A stretch of DNA of 64,000 nucleotides from Longimicrobiales bacterium (GTDB taxonomy: Bacteria; Gemmatimonadota; Gemmatimonadetes; Longimicrobiales; Gaopeijiaceae), in NCBI GenBank assembly GCA_029245345.1, contig JAQWPM010000017.1, positions 50,885-114,884 on the forward strand, in the 5' to 3' direction. Under the pieces are notes generated by a model. The model had not been told where the DNA came from. It saw nothing but the letters and a program-made list of their open reading frames with translations, and did not search any database. This document shows, one piece after another, positions 1 through 9,649 of this stretch; position 1 is the stretch's first letter, and the number at the start of each line of letters is the position of its first letter. Made by a program: the position numbers and the translations under genes.

Positions 1-17
1 GAGTCGAGAGTGGTCTC

Positions 18-2303
18 ATGACACCTGACGTTCGCGAGCGTGAGGTCGTTCTCCCCATCACGGGGATGACGTGCGTCAACTGTGCAGCGACCGTGGAGCG
101 CGCGCTTCGGAAGACGGAGGGTGTGTCTGAAGTCTCCGTGAATTTTGCCACTGAGCGAGCCACGGTGCGGCTCACGAACTCGGTATTGGAAAAGGCGGAC
201 CTCACTGAGGTCGTGAGCCGCGTGGGCTTTGGTGTGCTCGAGGCCGAAGGCGAAGCTCTGGAGGACGCCGAAGCCGCTGGCCGACGGGCTGAGATCGCGG
301 ATCAAACGAAGAAGTTCTGGACCGGGGTCGCCTTCGCCGGCCCGCTCTTTGTTCTCAGCATGGCTCGCGACTTCACGCTTCTGGGAGCGTGGTCGCACGC
401 TCCTTGGGTCAACTGGCTCATGTTTGCGCTCGCGACCCCAGTCCAATTTTACGTGGGGTGGGACTACTACGTCGGAGGCTTCAAGTCACTTCGGGCCGGC
501 TCCGCGAACATGGACGTGCTCGTCGCGCTCGGGTCGTCGGTAGCCTGGATCTACTCGGTTGTGGTGGCCACGGCGCTCACGATGGGCTCCGTGGCTGCGG
601 GTGAGCATGTCTACTTCGAGACCGCTGCGTTGATCATCACGCTGATCAAGCTTGGAAAGCTCCTTGAAGTGCGAGCGAAGGGTCAGACGGGCGAAGCCAT
701 CCGGGAACTCATGGAACTCCAACCTGACACCGCCAGAGTCGTGCGGGATGGAGTGGAGGTCGAGGTCTCCCTCGCAGACGTACTCGTAGGCGACCTGGTA
801 TCGGTGCGGCCCGGTGGCCGGATTCCCGTCGATGGTATGCTGGAGCAGGGACACTCTACCATCGACGAGAGCATGCTTACGGGAGAGAGCATGCCCGTCG
901 AAAAAGGCCCTGGCGACACAGTCACCGGTGCGACGGTGAATCGCGTCGGCGCATTCCAATACCGAGCCACCAAGGTGGGTGCGGACACCGCACTCGCGCA
1001 GGTGATCCGGCTTGTTCGTGAGGCCCAGGGCAGCAAGGCGCCCATTCAGCGATTGGCGGATCGAGTCGCCTCGGTGTTCGTGCCGGTCGTGATAGGCTTG
1101 GCCTTGGCCACGTTCCTGGTGTGGTGGCTGGCCGTTGATGCTGGCTTTACCCCGGCGCTCATCCGGATGGTCGCTGTACTGGTTATCGCATGCCCGTGTG
1201 CGCTCGGGCTCGCGACGCCCACTGCCGTGATGGTGGGGACGGGGAGGGGGGCTCGTATGGGCATTCTCTTCCGATCCTCGGAAGCGCTCGAGCGCGCTCG
1301 GCAGGTCGACATCGTTGTGTTGGATAAGACCGGCACGGTGACGAAGGGAGAACCCGTCGTGCACACGGTCCATGGTGCGAACGGGAATGACGCAGAGCTT
1401 CTCGCTCTGGCGGCCTCCGCGGAGATGCGCAGTGAGCACCCGATCTCATTGGCGGTGTTGGCGGCTGCGCGGAACCGCGGCCTTGAGGTGCAGGAACCGT
1501 CGAGCTTCGAAGCCGTCGTTGGTCGAGGTGTTACCGCCACGGTGCAGGGCGTGGACGTACTCGTCGGCTCCAGGCGCCTCATGACTGAGAACGGCATCGA
1601 TACCGCTGCCCTCGATCCAGAGGAGGCACGCATCGAGGCGTTAGCTCAGACCCCGCTTTGGGTTGCTCAAGACGGTCATGCGATCGGGCTGCTCTCCGTC
1701 GCCGATGCACTCAAGGACGGATCGCGTGAGGCCGTTGGCCAGCTCCGGGCTGCGGGTCTCCGGGTCGTTATGCTGACGGGCGACCGTGAAACCACCGCGC
1801 GTGCCGTAGCGGCCGAGGCAGGAATTGACGAAGTCATCGCCGATGTACTGCCGGACGGAAAAGCGGAGGCGATTAAACTGCTTCAAGAAACGGGTGATGT
1901 CGCCATGGTCGGCGACGGGATTAACGATGCGCCCGCTCTGGCACAGTCCGACGTCGGCATCGCGATCGGGACAGGGGCCGACGTGGCGATGGAAGCCGCC
2001 GACGTCACGCTCATGCGTGGGGATCTCCGCTCGGTGCCACTAGCCTTCGAGTTGAGCCGAGCGACCATGCGGACCATCGAACAGAATCTGTTCTGGGCTT
2101 TCTTCTACAATGTGGTCCTGATTCCCGTTGCAGCGGGCACTCTCTACAGCTTTGCGTTTCTGCCGATGATGCTACGGACGCTCCACCCGATCCTGGCGGC
2201 CGTCGCTATGGCGTTCAGTTCGGTGAGCGTCGTCGGGAACAGCTTGCGACTACGAAGAGCGACGTTGGCGAGTGAGAAAACCTTCGGCGGGCTGCGCTCG
2301 TAA
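18..2303 (+). CDS. copA: Cu+-exporting P1B-type ATPase
   Basis: Copper-translocating P-type ATPase of the inner membrane, 761 residues, the usual length for the family. It exports cytosolic Cu+ at the cost of ATP. One N-terminal heavy-metal-associated domain carries GMTCVNC (residues 16-22, Cys19 and Cys22). The membrane metal site is CPC (392-394), the signature of the Cu+/Ag+ subgroup. Also seen are the TGES actuator motif, the phosphorylation motif DKTGT (Asp436), SEHP in the nucleotide-binding domain and the hinge GDGIND (632-637). The ATG at 18 leads directly into the metal-binding domain, but only 17 bases lie upstream, so promoter and operon partners cannot be judged. It lies about 10 kb from the copper-resistance island. 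The family call is secure; Ag+ as an additional substrate is possible. Confidence 0.96.
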   Translation: MTPDVREREVVLPITGMTCVNCAATVERALRKTEGVSEVSVNFATERATVRLTNSVLEKADLTEVVSRVGFGVLEAEGEALEDAEAAGRRAEIADQTKKFWTGVAFAGPLFVLSMARDFTLLGAWSHAPWVNWLMFALATPVQFYVGWDYYVGGFKSLRAGSANMDVLVALGSSVAWIYSVVVATALTMGSVAAGEHVYFETAALIITLIKLGKLLEVRAKGQTGEAIRELMELQPDTARVVRDGVEVEVSLADVLVGDLVSVRPGGRIPVDGMLEQGHSTIDESMLTGESMPVEKGPGDTVTGATVNRVGAFQYRATKVGADTALAQVIRLVREAQGSKAPIQRLADRVASVFVPVVIGLALATFLVWWLAVDAGFTPALIRMVAVLVIACPCALGLATPTAVMVGTGRGARMGILFRSSEALERARQVDIVVLDKTGTVTKGEPVVHTVHGANGNDAELLALAASAEMRSEHPISLAVLAAARNRGLEVQEPSSFEAVVGRGVTATVQGVDVLVGSRRLMTENGIDTAALDPEEARIEALAQTPLWVAQDGHAIGLLSVADALKDGSREAVGQLRAAGLRVVMLTGDRETTARAVAAEAGIDEVIADVLPDGKAEAIKLLQETGDVAMVGDGINDAPALAQSDVGIAIGTGADVAMEAADVTLMRGDLRSVPLAFELSRATMRTIEQNLFWAFFYNVVLIPVAAGTLYSFAFLPMMLRTLHPILAAVAMAFSSVSVVGNSLRLRRATLASEKTFGGLRS

Positions 2304-2311
2304 GGTCCACC

Positions 2312-2374
2312 ATGATGATGATTCTGAAGCGAATGGTGAAGCTCGTTTTGAGCTGGATCGCAGGTAAGATCTAA
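2312..2374 (+). CDS. Possible 20-residue cationic hydrophobic peptide
   Basis: A short ORF begins 8 bases after the copper ATPase stop and has three consecutive ATG codons. The product is rich in Met, Leu, Ile and Val, with three Lys and one Arg, and could form a short amphipathic membrane helix. No convincing ribosome binding site separates it from the upstream stop, so translation would rely on coupling to the ATPase gene. I know no family for it. It may be chance, and it is listed because it follows the copper pump so closely. Confidence 0.2.
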   Translation: MMMILKRMVKLVLSWIAGKI

Positions 2375-2418
2375 GACGCCCTGATCGGCTTCTCTGACCT
2401 CATATGGGTCGGTTCAGG

Positions 2419-5400
2419 TCATCCTGCGGCGACCTGTTCGAGCGTGTTCCTCAAACGCTCGGTGAGCACGCGATAGATCCCTCTTGCAACGGTCGGGTTC
2501 TGCTCGATCAACTGGTCGAACGAATCCTGGCCGATGCGCAGGAGGGTCGTCGCCTCCGCGGCCGTGGCCGTTGCTGAGCGGGTTTCTTGGTCCAGAATGG
2601 CCATCTCACCAAATCCTTCACGCGTTCCCAAAATCGCGAGTTCTGTGGCTCCGCGGGTGATGCGCACACCTCCCTGCACGACCATGTAGAAGGCATCTCC
2701 TTCCTCCCCTTGGTTGAACAGAACCTCGTCGGGCTCGAGATAGACCACCTGCGCCAGGGAGGCGATACCCGCGAGATCCGGGCCTGGGAAATTTCGGAAG
2801 AGCTCGGAGCCCTTCAGGATCATGACCTTCTCGATCAGGGGGATCATGGCTTCATCCTCTTGTGCATCATCTGCTTTGTTTTTGTGGCGGCCGGGTGTCG
2901 AGATTTCGTCGTCTCGGCCCAGCACGTGTAGGCCGAGGGATCTCGGCCACCAGTCTTTCTCGTTCGTCAGTGTCTCGCCCGGGTTCTGTAAGATCGTGAT
3001 CGCGTCCGGCACGAGCTCGATCGTTCTCCACTCTGGGAAATTCTCGGCCGCTGCTTCCATAAAGGGCATGACTAGCGCGGCCGTGTCTTGAGAGATCGAG
3101 CCCTCGAGCAGTTCGAGTGCGTTGCTCACGCGTGCGATGTCCTTGCTCAGAAGCGCCGTGGCTACCGGTGACAGGCGACGCGTGTCGTAAGACAGCGAGA
3201 GCACCCGCAAAACGCGGTGAAGGGACCGTGCCCTTAGACTTTCGAGCTCTCGGGCAACGAAGATAGCCTCCGGATTGTCTCCCGCCATCGAGCGGAGACC
3301 GCTTGCCGCTAAGGAAAATCTCAGCCCCTTCGCCATCTCCTCTTCCATGGTGCCTTGGAGCGTGGCCGGGTCGATAGGGTCGATTCGACCTGCGACGCGC
3401 ATGCGGAGCAGCGAGTTCATCGCCGCCGGGCCGAGCGCGGGTTCTTCCGCGAGGGCGATCAAGGAGTCGCGTGCTGCGCTTCCCTCGATGGAAGCCAGCG
3501 CAGTCACAATACTCCGCCGTGTCGGGAGTGAAAGATCTCGACGCGTCAGGAGCCCAGCCATGGTCGGGACGGCGGGCTTTCCGAGTAATGCGAGCGCCTC
3601 AAGAACCATTGGACGGGCGGTGATGTCGCCGATCGCATCCGCGACCTCGGGAAGGAACTCTTCGAGAACGAGATCCCCGACGACCCCCACCGCCACGATT
3701 CGCGCTTCGTGATCGTCCCCACCCAGGAATTCTCTGAGCTTCTCGCTGTTGTCGTCCCCGAGCCGGGTTGTCGCGCCCAGTGCAGCTCTTCGCACAGCTC
3801 GGTCTTCATGTTCTTCGTAGCGCCGAATCTCCTTCGGTCGGATCCCTGGGAGGCATCCCGCCGCGGAGACTAGGGCCGCGATCACCGAAAAGTCGTCTTC
3901 GGTTCTCAGTCGTTCGACCACCGCTACGGCTGCGAAGTCGTCGTCGTCGTGCTCGAGTCTGGATAGAACCGTGGCGGCTTCCGCCCGGACCTCCGGGATG
4001 TCGTGCCCCAAGAGTTTGGTGGCTCTCGGAATCGATTCCTCGACCGGGAGTTGTTCGAGCAATGAGGCTGCGAATACCACTACGGTGGGGTCTGGATCGT
4101 CGAAGGCCTTGTCGATGACCGCGAGCGCTTCCCGGCCGACCAGGAAGGGAGTGTCGTTGCGCCCCGTGAAGTCAACCGCGTGTCGTGCGAGAGCGTTCTC
4201 AAGCGCAGCCATATAGGTGGTGCGGTGGCGTGTGTAGATCATAAACGCCACTGCCGCAGAAGCGACTGTGATTAGGGGTAGCAACTCGGCTCTGGTCGCT
4301 AGGGCGAGTGCCAATCCACCCGCAGCAGCCTTCGAGAGGGGGCTCAGGACGCCGCCCAGCGTCGCCATGGCGGCGCTCTTTATCTTGCCGGGGAACGGGA
4401 GTAACGAGACCTGTTCAACTGGCTTCTGCAACGCATGCTGTAGGATGTCGTCCAACGACTGGAGCCCGGCCAAGGCGTACACGCCACCCGTTACAGCGAG
4501 TCCGCCGGAGGCCAAGGTCAGTGCGCCACCTTGTAGCATGGCCGCCATCGAGACGCCGAGTTTCGGAAACAAGAATCGCGACGCCCAGAATTGCAGAAAA
4601 AGCGTGCCAGTTCCGACCACGGTCGACATCAAGCCATAGACGGCGGTGATCTGATCACGGGTGAAGTTCTCTTGCAGTGCCACCTTCAACTGCAGATCGA
4701 TCAGAGTCCCCGTAAGTGTCAGCGCTATGATCCCGAAGGCGAGGAGTCGAAGGAGCTTCTCGTGACCGAGGGCTCGAAAACCTCTCCCGGCGCCGGTGAA
4801 GAATGCCTTCACCGCTCCAGTGTCGATCGCGTCTTCTTCCTCCTCGGTATGTGGTTCAGGGACGGCCCATAGGAAGGGGAGTGCGGCCAGCAGCAGGCCA
4901 GCGGAGATTAGGAGCAGGTTGGACGTGCCGAAGCTCCCGGCGGCGGGCACGACTGCCGCTCCACCTAGGATGGCGCCTATCGAGGCGCCCATACCGATCA
5001 GCGGGAGGAGTCTCTTGGCCTGGCGTCCTGTCAGCAGATCGCCCACGTAGTCCCAAGCGTGCGTGACCACGAGCACCTGGACCGCTGAGAGCCACAGGTA
5101 GATCAGGAACGATGAGCGGGGGTCGTATTCGAACAGAAAGCGGGCAACGAGGATCGATGCGACGAGACCAAGTGTCAGCCAAAGCGCGAGGCGGCGTCGC
5201 GCAGTTCCAGAGATCACTCCGGTGAACACGATGGCTGTTACCGCCGTCAGTAGGGCGGCGGCAATTACAGCGTGCGGGATCAGCGATCCCGGATAGACCG
5301 ACAAAAAGAGCCCATTCTTAGCTGCGGAAAGCAGGGTCGTGTTGGCGGTGTTCAAGAAGAGGAACCCCGCCATGATCGCGAGGGTGTTGCCCTCGCCTTC

Positions 5401-5445
5401 CCTGAGGTGCAGTGCGCCAGCTAAGCGCGCTAAGAGATGGGTCAC
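2419..5445 (-). CDS. MFS-like membrane protein fused to HEAT repeats and a cyclic-nucleotide-binding domain
   Basis: A 1008-residue three-part protein. Residues about 20-420 hold roughly a dozen hydrophobic segments resembling major-facilitator or ATP/ADP-translocase (NTT-like) carriers. Residues about 430-800 are helical HEAT-type repeats with recurring short runs such as DPDPTVVVFAASLL and IPEVRAEAATVL. Residues about 875-1005 are a CAP/cNMP-binding domain, with the phosphate-cassette-like GFGEMAILDQETRSATATA. The likely role is a membrane transporter or sensor controlled by a bound cyclic nucleotide on a cytosolic HEAT scaffold; substrate and ligand are unknown. Ten bases separate its start from the stop of the DUF481 gene upstream on the same strand, so the two are probably one transcript. 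It converges on the copper ATPase gene. Confidence 0.82.
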   Translation of the reverse strand: MTHLLARLAGALHLREGEGNTLAIMAGFLFLNTANTTLLSAAKNGLFLSVYPGSLIPHAVIAAALLTAVTAIVFTGVISGTARRRLALWLTLGLVASILVARFLFEYDPRSSFLIYLWLSAVQVLVVTHAWDYVGDLLTGRQAKRLLPLIGMGASIGAILGGAAVVPAAGSFGTSNLLLISAGLLLAALPFLWAVPEPHTEEEEDAIDTGAVKAFFTGAGRGFRALGHEKLLRLLAFGIIALTLTGTLIDLQLKVALQENFTRDQITAVYGLMSTVVGTGTLFLQFWASRFLFPKLGVSMAAMLQGGALTLASGGLAVTGGVYALAGLQSLDDILQHALQKPVEQVSLLPFPGKIKSAAMATLGGVLSPLSKAAAGGLALALATRAELLPLITVASAAVAFMIYTRHRTTYMAALENALARHAVDFTGRNDTPFLVGREALAVIDKAFDDPDPTVVVFAASLLEQLPVEESIPRATKLLGHDIPEVRAEAATVLSRLEHDDDDFAAVAVVERLRTEDDFSVIAALVSAAGCLPGIRPKEIRRYEEHEDRAVRRAALGATTRLGDDNSEKLREFLGGDDHEARIVAVGVVGDLVLEEFLPEVADAIGDITARPMVLEALALLGKPAVPTMAGLLTRRDLSLPTRRSIVTALASIEGSAARDSLIALAEEPALGPAAMNSLLRMRVAGRIDPIDPATLQGTMEEEMAKGLRFSLAASGLRSMAGDNPEAIFVARELESLRARSLHRVLRVLSLSYDTRRLSPVATALLSKDIARVSNALELLEGSISQDTAALVMPFMEAAAENFPEWRTIELVPDAITILQNPGETLTNEKDWWPRSLGLHVLGRDDEISTPGRHKNKADDAQEDEAMIPLIEKVMILKGSELFRNFPGPDLAGIASLAQVVYLEPDEVLFNQGEEGDAFYMVVQGGVRITRGATELAILGTREGFGEMAILDQETRSATATAAEATTLLRIGQDSFDQLIEQNPTVARGIYRVLTERLRNTLEQVAAG

Positions 5446-5455
5446 GGGCGCAAAA

Positions 5456-6220
5456 TCAGAGGCTGACCCTCAACACGACCGAAAATTTCTGGTCGTTCGG
5501 CTTGGCTCCCGGGGCCGGGATCTCATCGTGTATGAACTCGTGTTCCACGGCGAGCGAGAGATTGGAAAGGAGTCGAGTCGAGAGTGACGTTGTCATTTCG
5601 ACGATGTAGTCACTGAACGAGTCGATCTTAGGCTGCCAAAACGTCACGTGTCCGATTTTGGCCCCCGACGCAAATGTGTGATCGAGTTTGAGGCGTGTGC
5701 TCCACCGCGCCGTGATGCTGATTTCTTCCTCCGTAGCCCCGGCATCGAGGGCAAAGTCCTCACGGTCGAGTGTGGCGGCGAGGCTGAACGAAGCCTTACT
5801 CGCTTCGTCCTCACTGCGGCCGAACGTCCATTTCGCGCCGGCACCACCGCTGACTCGCGAATCGATCTTGCGGATTTGATCCCGCGAAGCTGTGACGAAT
5901 ATGAAGGGTGAGAAGTCCGAGGCTGGCTTCCAGTCGAACTTTATGGTGCTGCGCATGTCGTCGGCAATGATGCGGTCTTCACTCTTGCCGTAGCGCACTA
6001 GTGCTGAGACTTCGAATTCGTAGATGTCAGTCTGTGCCCGCGACAGCGCTCCGCCGGTGCGGAGGATTCCAAAGGAGCTGTTTCCAGAGGAGCCGTTGAA
6101 CCCCAACTCGAGTTGGGCCCTCCAGAGGTCGGGAGCGTCCTGTGCGTGTACCGAAGCGGCCAATAGGCAGGAGAAAAAGGCTATCGCCATGGCGCTGCGG
6201 TGCAGCTTGGGGGTCGTCAT
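5456..6220 (-). CDS. DUF481 outer-membrane protein
   Basis: A secreted protein of about 254 residues. An N-terminal hydrophobic stretch ends in a signal-peptidase-like site (ASVHA-Q). The mature part alternates polar and aromatic or hydrophobic residues as in beta-barrels (for example LWRAQLELGFNGSSGNSS) and ends in VVLRVSL. This matches the DUF481 / YdiY family of putative salt-induced outer-membrane proteins. An ATG at 6289 would add 23 residues without signal character, so I prefer the ATG at 6220, which places the signal peptide at the N-terminus. The gene is probably co-transcribed with the MFS-HEAT-cNMP gene 10 bases downstream. Family fairly sure; function unknown. Confidence 0.75.
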   Translation of the reverse strand: MTTPKLHRSAMAIAFFSCLLAASVHAQDAPDLWRAQLELGFNGSSGNSSFGILRTGGALSRAQTDIYEFEVSALVRYGKSEDRIIADDMRSTIKFDWKPASDFSPFIFVTASRDQIRKIDSRVSGGAGAKWTFGRSEDEASKASFSLAATLDREDFALDAGATEEEISITARWSTRLKLDHTFASGAKIGHVTFWQPKIDSFSDYIVEMTTSLSTRLLSNLSLAVEHEFIHDEIPAPGAKPNDQKFSVVLRVSL

Positions 6221-6398
6221 TCGGTCTAGTGCTGAGGGTTGATCGGCGCCGGCAAAGTCTCTCACTGGGCCGCTTGCGGCAAGCTTCATGGACGTCAGTA
6301 TGGGACCGTGCGTCCCGCCGGATTTCCCAGTCTGTTTGATCGCACTTGGCTTTACTGCTTAGTGTTCGTTCCAGACACGGATTCGCCCAGGTGATTTC

Positions 6399-6791
6399 AT
6401 GGACGAAAAACTTAGAGGCAGCTTCCCTGGCGGGCCGAGCAAAACTCGGCCGGTAGCAGAACGCACGACAGCGCCCCGGTTATCACGGGTCGAGGACCTT
6501 GAGCGCCGGTCGGCGGTGAGGCAGCAGGGGCGCACGCGTGCCCGAAGAAAGAAGCGTTTCGTCTTGGGTCTCGTCGTCTCGCTCATCGCGGCGGGAGGAA
6601 CGGGACTCTACTTTGGGAAGCGTAGCCACGTCACGCTGGAAGAAATCAGGGCAGAGCAGGAAACGGTTACCGGTGGGGCCCAGGGCGGAGGAGGCGACAC
6701 GGACATGTCTTTCCTCTCTGGTGAGGTCAACCGCACGCTCTTGGAATTGTGGAAAATGGAAGACATCGAATACATGAGAAACTCACGATAA
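6399..6791 (+). CDS. Small single-pass membrane protein, unknown
   Basis: A 130-residue protein with a basic N-terminal part (many Arg and Lys, residues 1-52), one transmembrane helix at about residues 53-72 (FVLGLVVSLIAAGGTGLYF), then an acidic and Gly-rich periplasmic tail. This topology suggests N-in insertion in the inner membrane. I do not recognise a family. It starts 178 bases from the divergent DUF481 gene and ends 45 bases before the response regulator on the same strand, so the two may share a transcript. Codon use looks like its neighbours. Confidence 0.6.
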   Translation: MDEKLRGSFPGGPSKTRPVAERTTAPRLSRVEDLERRSAVRQQGRTRARRKKRFVLGLVVSLIAAGGTGLYFGKRSHVTLEEIRAEQETVTGGAQGGGGDTDMSFLSGEVNRTLLELWKMEDIEYMRNSR

Positions 6792-6836
6792 GGGAGTCTT
6801 GTATTGGGCGGTGACAACAGGCGGGGATGGAGAGAA

Positions 6837-7259
6837 ATGATTGCGGAATCGCCTCAACGCGCTCGCATTCTCGTGGTCGACGACGAAGCGGACATTCGGC
6901 AGAGCCTTCAACGTCTCGTGACCCGCTTTGGCTATACCGCCAAGGGTGCGTCCTCGGCCGAGGAAGCAGATCGCTGGCTCACATCGGAGCGCTTTGACCT
7001 GCTTCTGTTGGACATCGAACTCCCTCGAATGAAGGGAGTGGAGTTCCTGTCCTGGGCGTTGTCGCGTGATCCTGAAATGGCTGTGATCATGCTCACCGGT
7101 CTCGACATCCCTGAAGTCGCGATCGAGTGCATGGATCAAGGAGCGAGGACCTACCTCGTGAAGCCCATTGAGGTCGATTTTCTGCGTCTTGCTCTTCGTG
7201 ATGCGTTGGGCCTGCGAAGGGTGCTCGTGGAGCGAAATGACCTGGCAAGTAGGGCCTAG
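6837..7259 (+). CDS. Single-domain response regulator
   Basis: A stand-alone receiver domain of about 140 residues. It shows the acidic pair in ILVVDDEADIR, the phospho-acceptor Asp in LLLLDIELPRMKG, the Thr in MLTGL and the Lys in YLVKPIE, all in the right order. No DNA-binding or enzymatic output domain follows, so it should act by protein-protein contact with an unlinked partner. The ATG at 6837 is chosen because GGAGAG lies just upstream; an in-frame start at 6804 would add 11 residues that are not receiver-like. No histidine kinase is adjacent. It follows the small membrane protein gene on the same strand. Confidence 0.88.
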   Translation: MIAESPQRARILVVDDEADIRQSLQRLVTRFGYTAKGASSAEEADRWLTSERFDLLLLDIELPRMKGVEFLSWALSRDPEMAVIMLTGLDIPEVAIECMDQGARTYLVKPIEVDFLRLALRDALGLRRVLVERNDLASRA

Positions 7260-7370
7260 GAACGAACTGCACGAAGCCCCTGGCCGGTTTGTGCCAGGCA
7301 CGTGATTCTGATGGTCCTTAGGCACCAAGCGCTCATTCGACTCTAGTCGTCGACCCGCAGGAGCAGGACC

Positions 7371-9068
7371 ATGTTCGTGTTCTCCGATCGCCGTTTCTTC
7401 ACGATTGCCACACTCACCGTCTTGGCGGCCGGCTGCGACTCCGGGCCCGCCGTCGAAGCGGCGGACCTTGTTTTGAGAGGCGGGAAGATCGTCACGGTGG
7501 ACGATGAGACCCCCCAGGTGCAAGCTCTCGCTTCGCGAGATGGGCGCATCATCGCGATGGGCTCGGACGCTGAGATGTCCGGCTACATCGGGGACGGTAC
7601 CCGAGTCGTCGAGCTCGACGGGCACACGGCGATCCCTGGCTTTATCGAGGGGCACGGTCACTACATGGGGGTGGGCCGCTCCACACTTCAGCTGAACCTC
7701 ATGACGGTTGCCAACTGGGGTGAAGCTGTTGCGATGGTGGAGGCTGCGGTAGCAGACGCAGAGCCTGGGGAACTCATCACCGGCAGGGGCTGGCATCAGG
7801 AAAAGTGGGACGTTCGGCCCGAGCCGAATGTCGACGGACTCCCGTTCCACGCGTCGCTGAGTGCAGTATCTCCTGACAATCCCGTGATTCTGCGTCATGC
7901 GAGCGGGCACGCGACTTATGCGAATGCCAAGGCTATGGAGCTTTCAGGAATCGACGCGAGTACACCGGACCCCCGCGGCGGTGAGATCGTCAGGGACGCT
8001 TCGGGTAATCCGATCGGGGCCTTCCGCGAGACGGCGGGTGGCCTTCTGGGCCCAGCACAACGAGGTGCCGCATCTCCGGACCCGGCACGTGTCGCGCTCC
8101 TGGCTCAGGAAGAGTCGTTTTCCAAGGGTATTACGTCGTTCCAAGATGCGGGGTCGGGTTTTGGCTCCGTCGACCTCTGGAAAGACCTCGTGGACGACGG
8201 ATCTCTCAAGATCCGTCTCTACGTGATGCTACGCGGGAGCAACGACAGCTTCCGCGAGAAGCTGGCCGACTACCGTATGATCGGGTACGGAGATCGACTG
8301 ACTGTGCGGGCGATCAAACACTCGATTGACGGAGCGCTTGGCTCACATGGTGCGTGGCTGTTAGAGCCCTATGACGACCTGCCCACAAGCACCGGCCTCA
8401 ACACGACGCCGGTCGAGGTGATCACCGAGACGGCCGCTCTCGCCATGGAGCATGGATACCAACTGAACGTCCACGCGATCGGGGATCGGGCGAATCGAGA
8501 GACACTCGACATCTTTGAAGCGGCATACGTTACCGCCGGTGGTGAGGACTACCGGTGGCGCGTTGAGCATGCGCAGCACCTGAACCCCGATGACATCGGG
8601 CGGTTTGGGGAGTTGGGTGTGATCGCCGCTATGCAGGGCGTACATGCGACGTCGGACGGTCCGTGGGTCGAACCGAAGTTGGGTGCGCAGCGGGCCGCGG
8701 AAGGCGCATACGTGTGGCAGAAGCTCATGGAGTCGGGGGCCGTGATCATGAACGGTACGGATGCTCCCGTCGAAGATGTCGATCCCATGGTCAGCTATTA
8801 CTCGACGGTCTCCCGTGTCATGAACAACGGTGAGGTCTACTTCCCGAACCAACGGATGAGCCGGCTGGAAGCGCTCAAGTCTTACACGATCAACGCAGCG
8901 TACGGCGCCTTTGAGGACGACGTCAAAGGATCGTTGGTCGTTGGCAAGTTCGCGGACATTACGGTCTTATCGCAGGACATCATGACGATCGATGAGGCCG
9001 CGATTCCGGACACGGAAATCGTCTACACGATCGTGGGTGGCGAAGTCGTCTACGAGGGTGGTCGCTAA
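7371..9068 (+). CDS. Lipoprotein amidohydrolase, YtcJ-like (amidohydrolase 3)
   Basis: A metal-dependent hydrolase of 565 residues in the amidohydrolase superfamily. The N-terminus has a lipobox LAAGC with the lipid-bearing Cys22, so the enzyme should be anchored in the periplasm. The first metal motif is HGH (95-97) in GFIEGHGHYMG. Further ligands lie in NVHAIGDRA and VEHAQHL, and the late Asp in NGTDAPVED. The closest named group is YtcJ-like amidohydrolases that cleave C-N bonds other than peptide bonds; the substrate cannot be read from sequence. A GTG-started DUF1232 gene begins 1 base after its stop, so the two are almost certainly co-translated. RBS-like GGAGCAGGA precedes the ATG. Confidence 0.88.
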   Translation: MFVFSDRRFFTIATLTVLAAGCDSGPAVEAADLVLRGGKIVTVDDETPQVQALASRDGRIIAMGSDAEMSGYIGDGTRVVELDGHTAIPGFIEGHGHYMGVGRSTLQLNLMTVANWGEAVAMVEAAVADAEPGELITGRGWHQEKWDVRPEPNVDGLPFHASLSAVSPDNPVILRHASGHATYANAKAMELSGIDASTPDPRGGEIVRDASGNPIGAFRETAGGLLGPAQRGAASPDPARVALLAQEESFSKGITSFQDAGSGFGSVDLWKDLVDDGSLKIRLYVMLRGSNDSFREKLADYRMIGYGDRLTVRAIKHSIDGALGSHGAWLLEPYDDLPTSTGLNTTPVEVITETAALAMEHGYQLNVHAIGDRANRETLDIFEAAYVTAGGEDYRWRVEHAQHLNPDDIGRFGELGVIAAMQGVHATSDGPWVEPKLGAQRAAEGAYVWQKLMESGAVIMNGTDAPVEDVDPMVSYYSTVSRVMNNGEVYFPNQRMSRLEALKSYTINAAYGAFEDDVKGSLVVGKFADITVLSQDIMTIDEAAIPDTEIVYTIVGGEVVYEGGR

Positions 9069-9069
9069 C

Positions 9070-9627
9070 GTGGAGCCCGATACCAGAAGCTCCCAGGACG
9101 CTCCCTTCGGGAGCGCGCTCCTTGACATCTTGGCTGTGATCGAGAGCGCCAAGGCACGAGGGGGTATCGAGAGCCTGCGGCGCTTTGTGGCTAAGGCTCT
9201 CCCCGAGGCTGAGGAGTCCGAGGTTTTCGAAGTAGCGGACGTCGCTCTTGAGATCATCGAGTCGATACCGATCTTCTTGGCCCGAGCGCGCCAAGAAGCG
9301 GGTGAGCGCGGCCTGAACTCCGTGGTGTTCCCATTGCTGGAGCATGCAGAGAATTACTACCTGCAACCGTTGGACTTGATTCCCGAGATGACTCAGGGAC
9401 TCCCTGGGTTGCTAGACGACTCCTATCTCATCATCCGCATCTTGGAGAACATGGAGAAGGGTCCTGACTCCTTCCTGGATTGGGACCTCGACCACCCTGC
9501 GCGCTTCTTGAAGCGTCTCGTTGGGCCCGCCATCGCGAAGCGACTCGACCTGATCGCCATTCAAGCGATGCAGGAAGTGTCCTCCCAACTGAACGATCTC
9601 TGGGCCAAGATGTCGCACTCGGCCTAG
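9070..9627 (+). CDS. DUF1232 (YkvA-like) protein
   Basis: About 185 residues, largely helical. Residues about 95-130 contain PLDLIPEMTQGLPGLLDD, which matches the DUF1232/YkvA signature (P-x-D-L-I-P followed by a G-x-L-D-D turn). The GTG at 9070 is chosen because it abuts the amidohydrolase stop at 9068 and nothing upstream of it looks domain-like. In this family the motif usually lies in a membrane-associated hairpin, but here the segment is weakly hydrophobic. Function is unknown. The gene converges on the M14 peptidase gene with about 20 bases between the stops. Confidence 0.7.
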   Translation: MEPDTRSSQDAPFGSALLDILAVIESAKARGGIESLRRFVAKALPEAEESEVFEVADVALEIIESIPIFLARARQEAGERGLNSVVFPLLEHAENYYLQPLDLIPEMTQGLPGLLDDSYLIIRILENMEKGPDSFLDWDLDHPARFLKRLVGPAIAKRLDLIAIQAMQEVSSQLNDLWAKMSHSA

Positions 9628-9649
9628 TCGGAGCCTCCACTCCACTCCG

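Noticed and set aside
486..1439. Long minus-strand frame of 317 codons opposite the copper ATPase
   Set aside because: It mirrors a certain gene and its residues are low in structure and rich in Arg, His and Pro; such shadows are common at high GC.
6783..7910. Minus-strand frame of 375 codons
   Set aside because: It covers the response regulator and the start of the amidohydrolase, both well supported on the plus strand.
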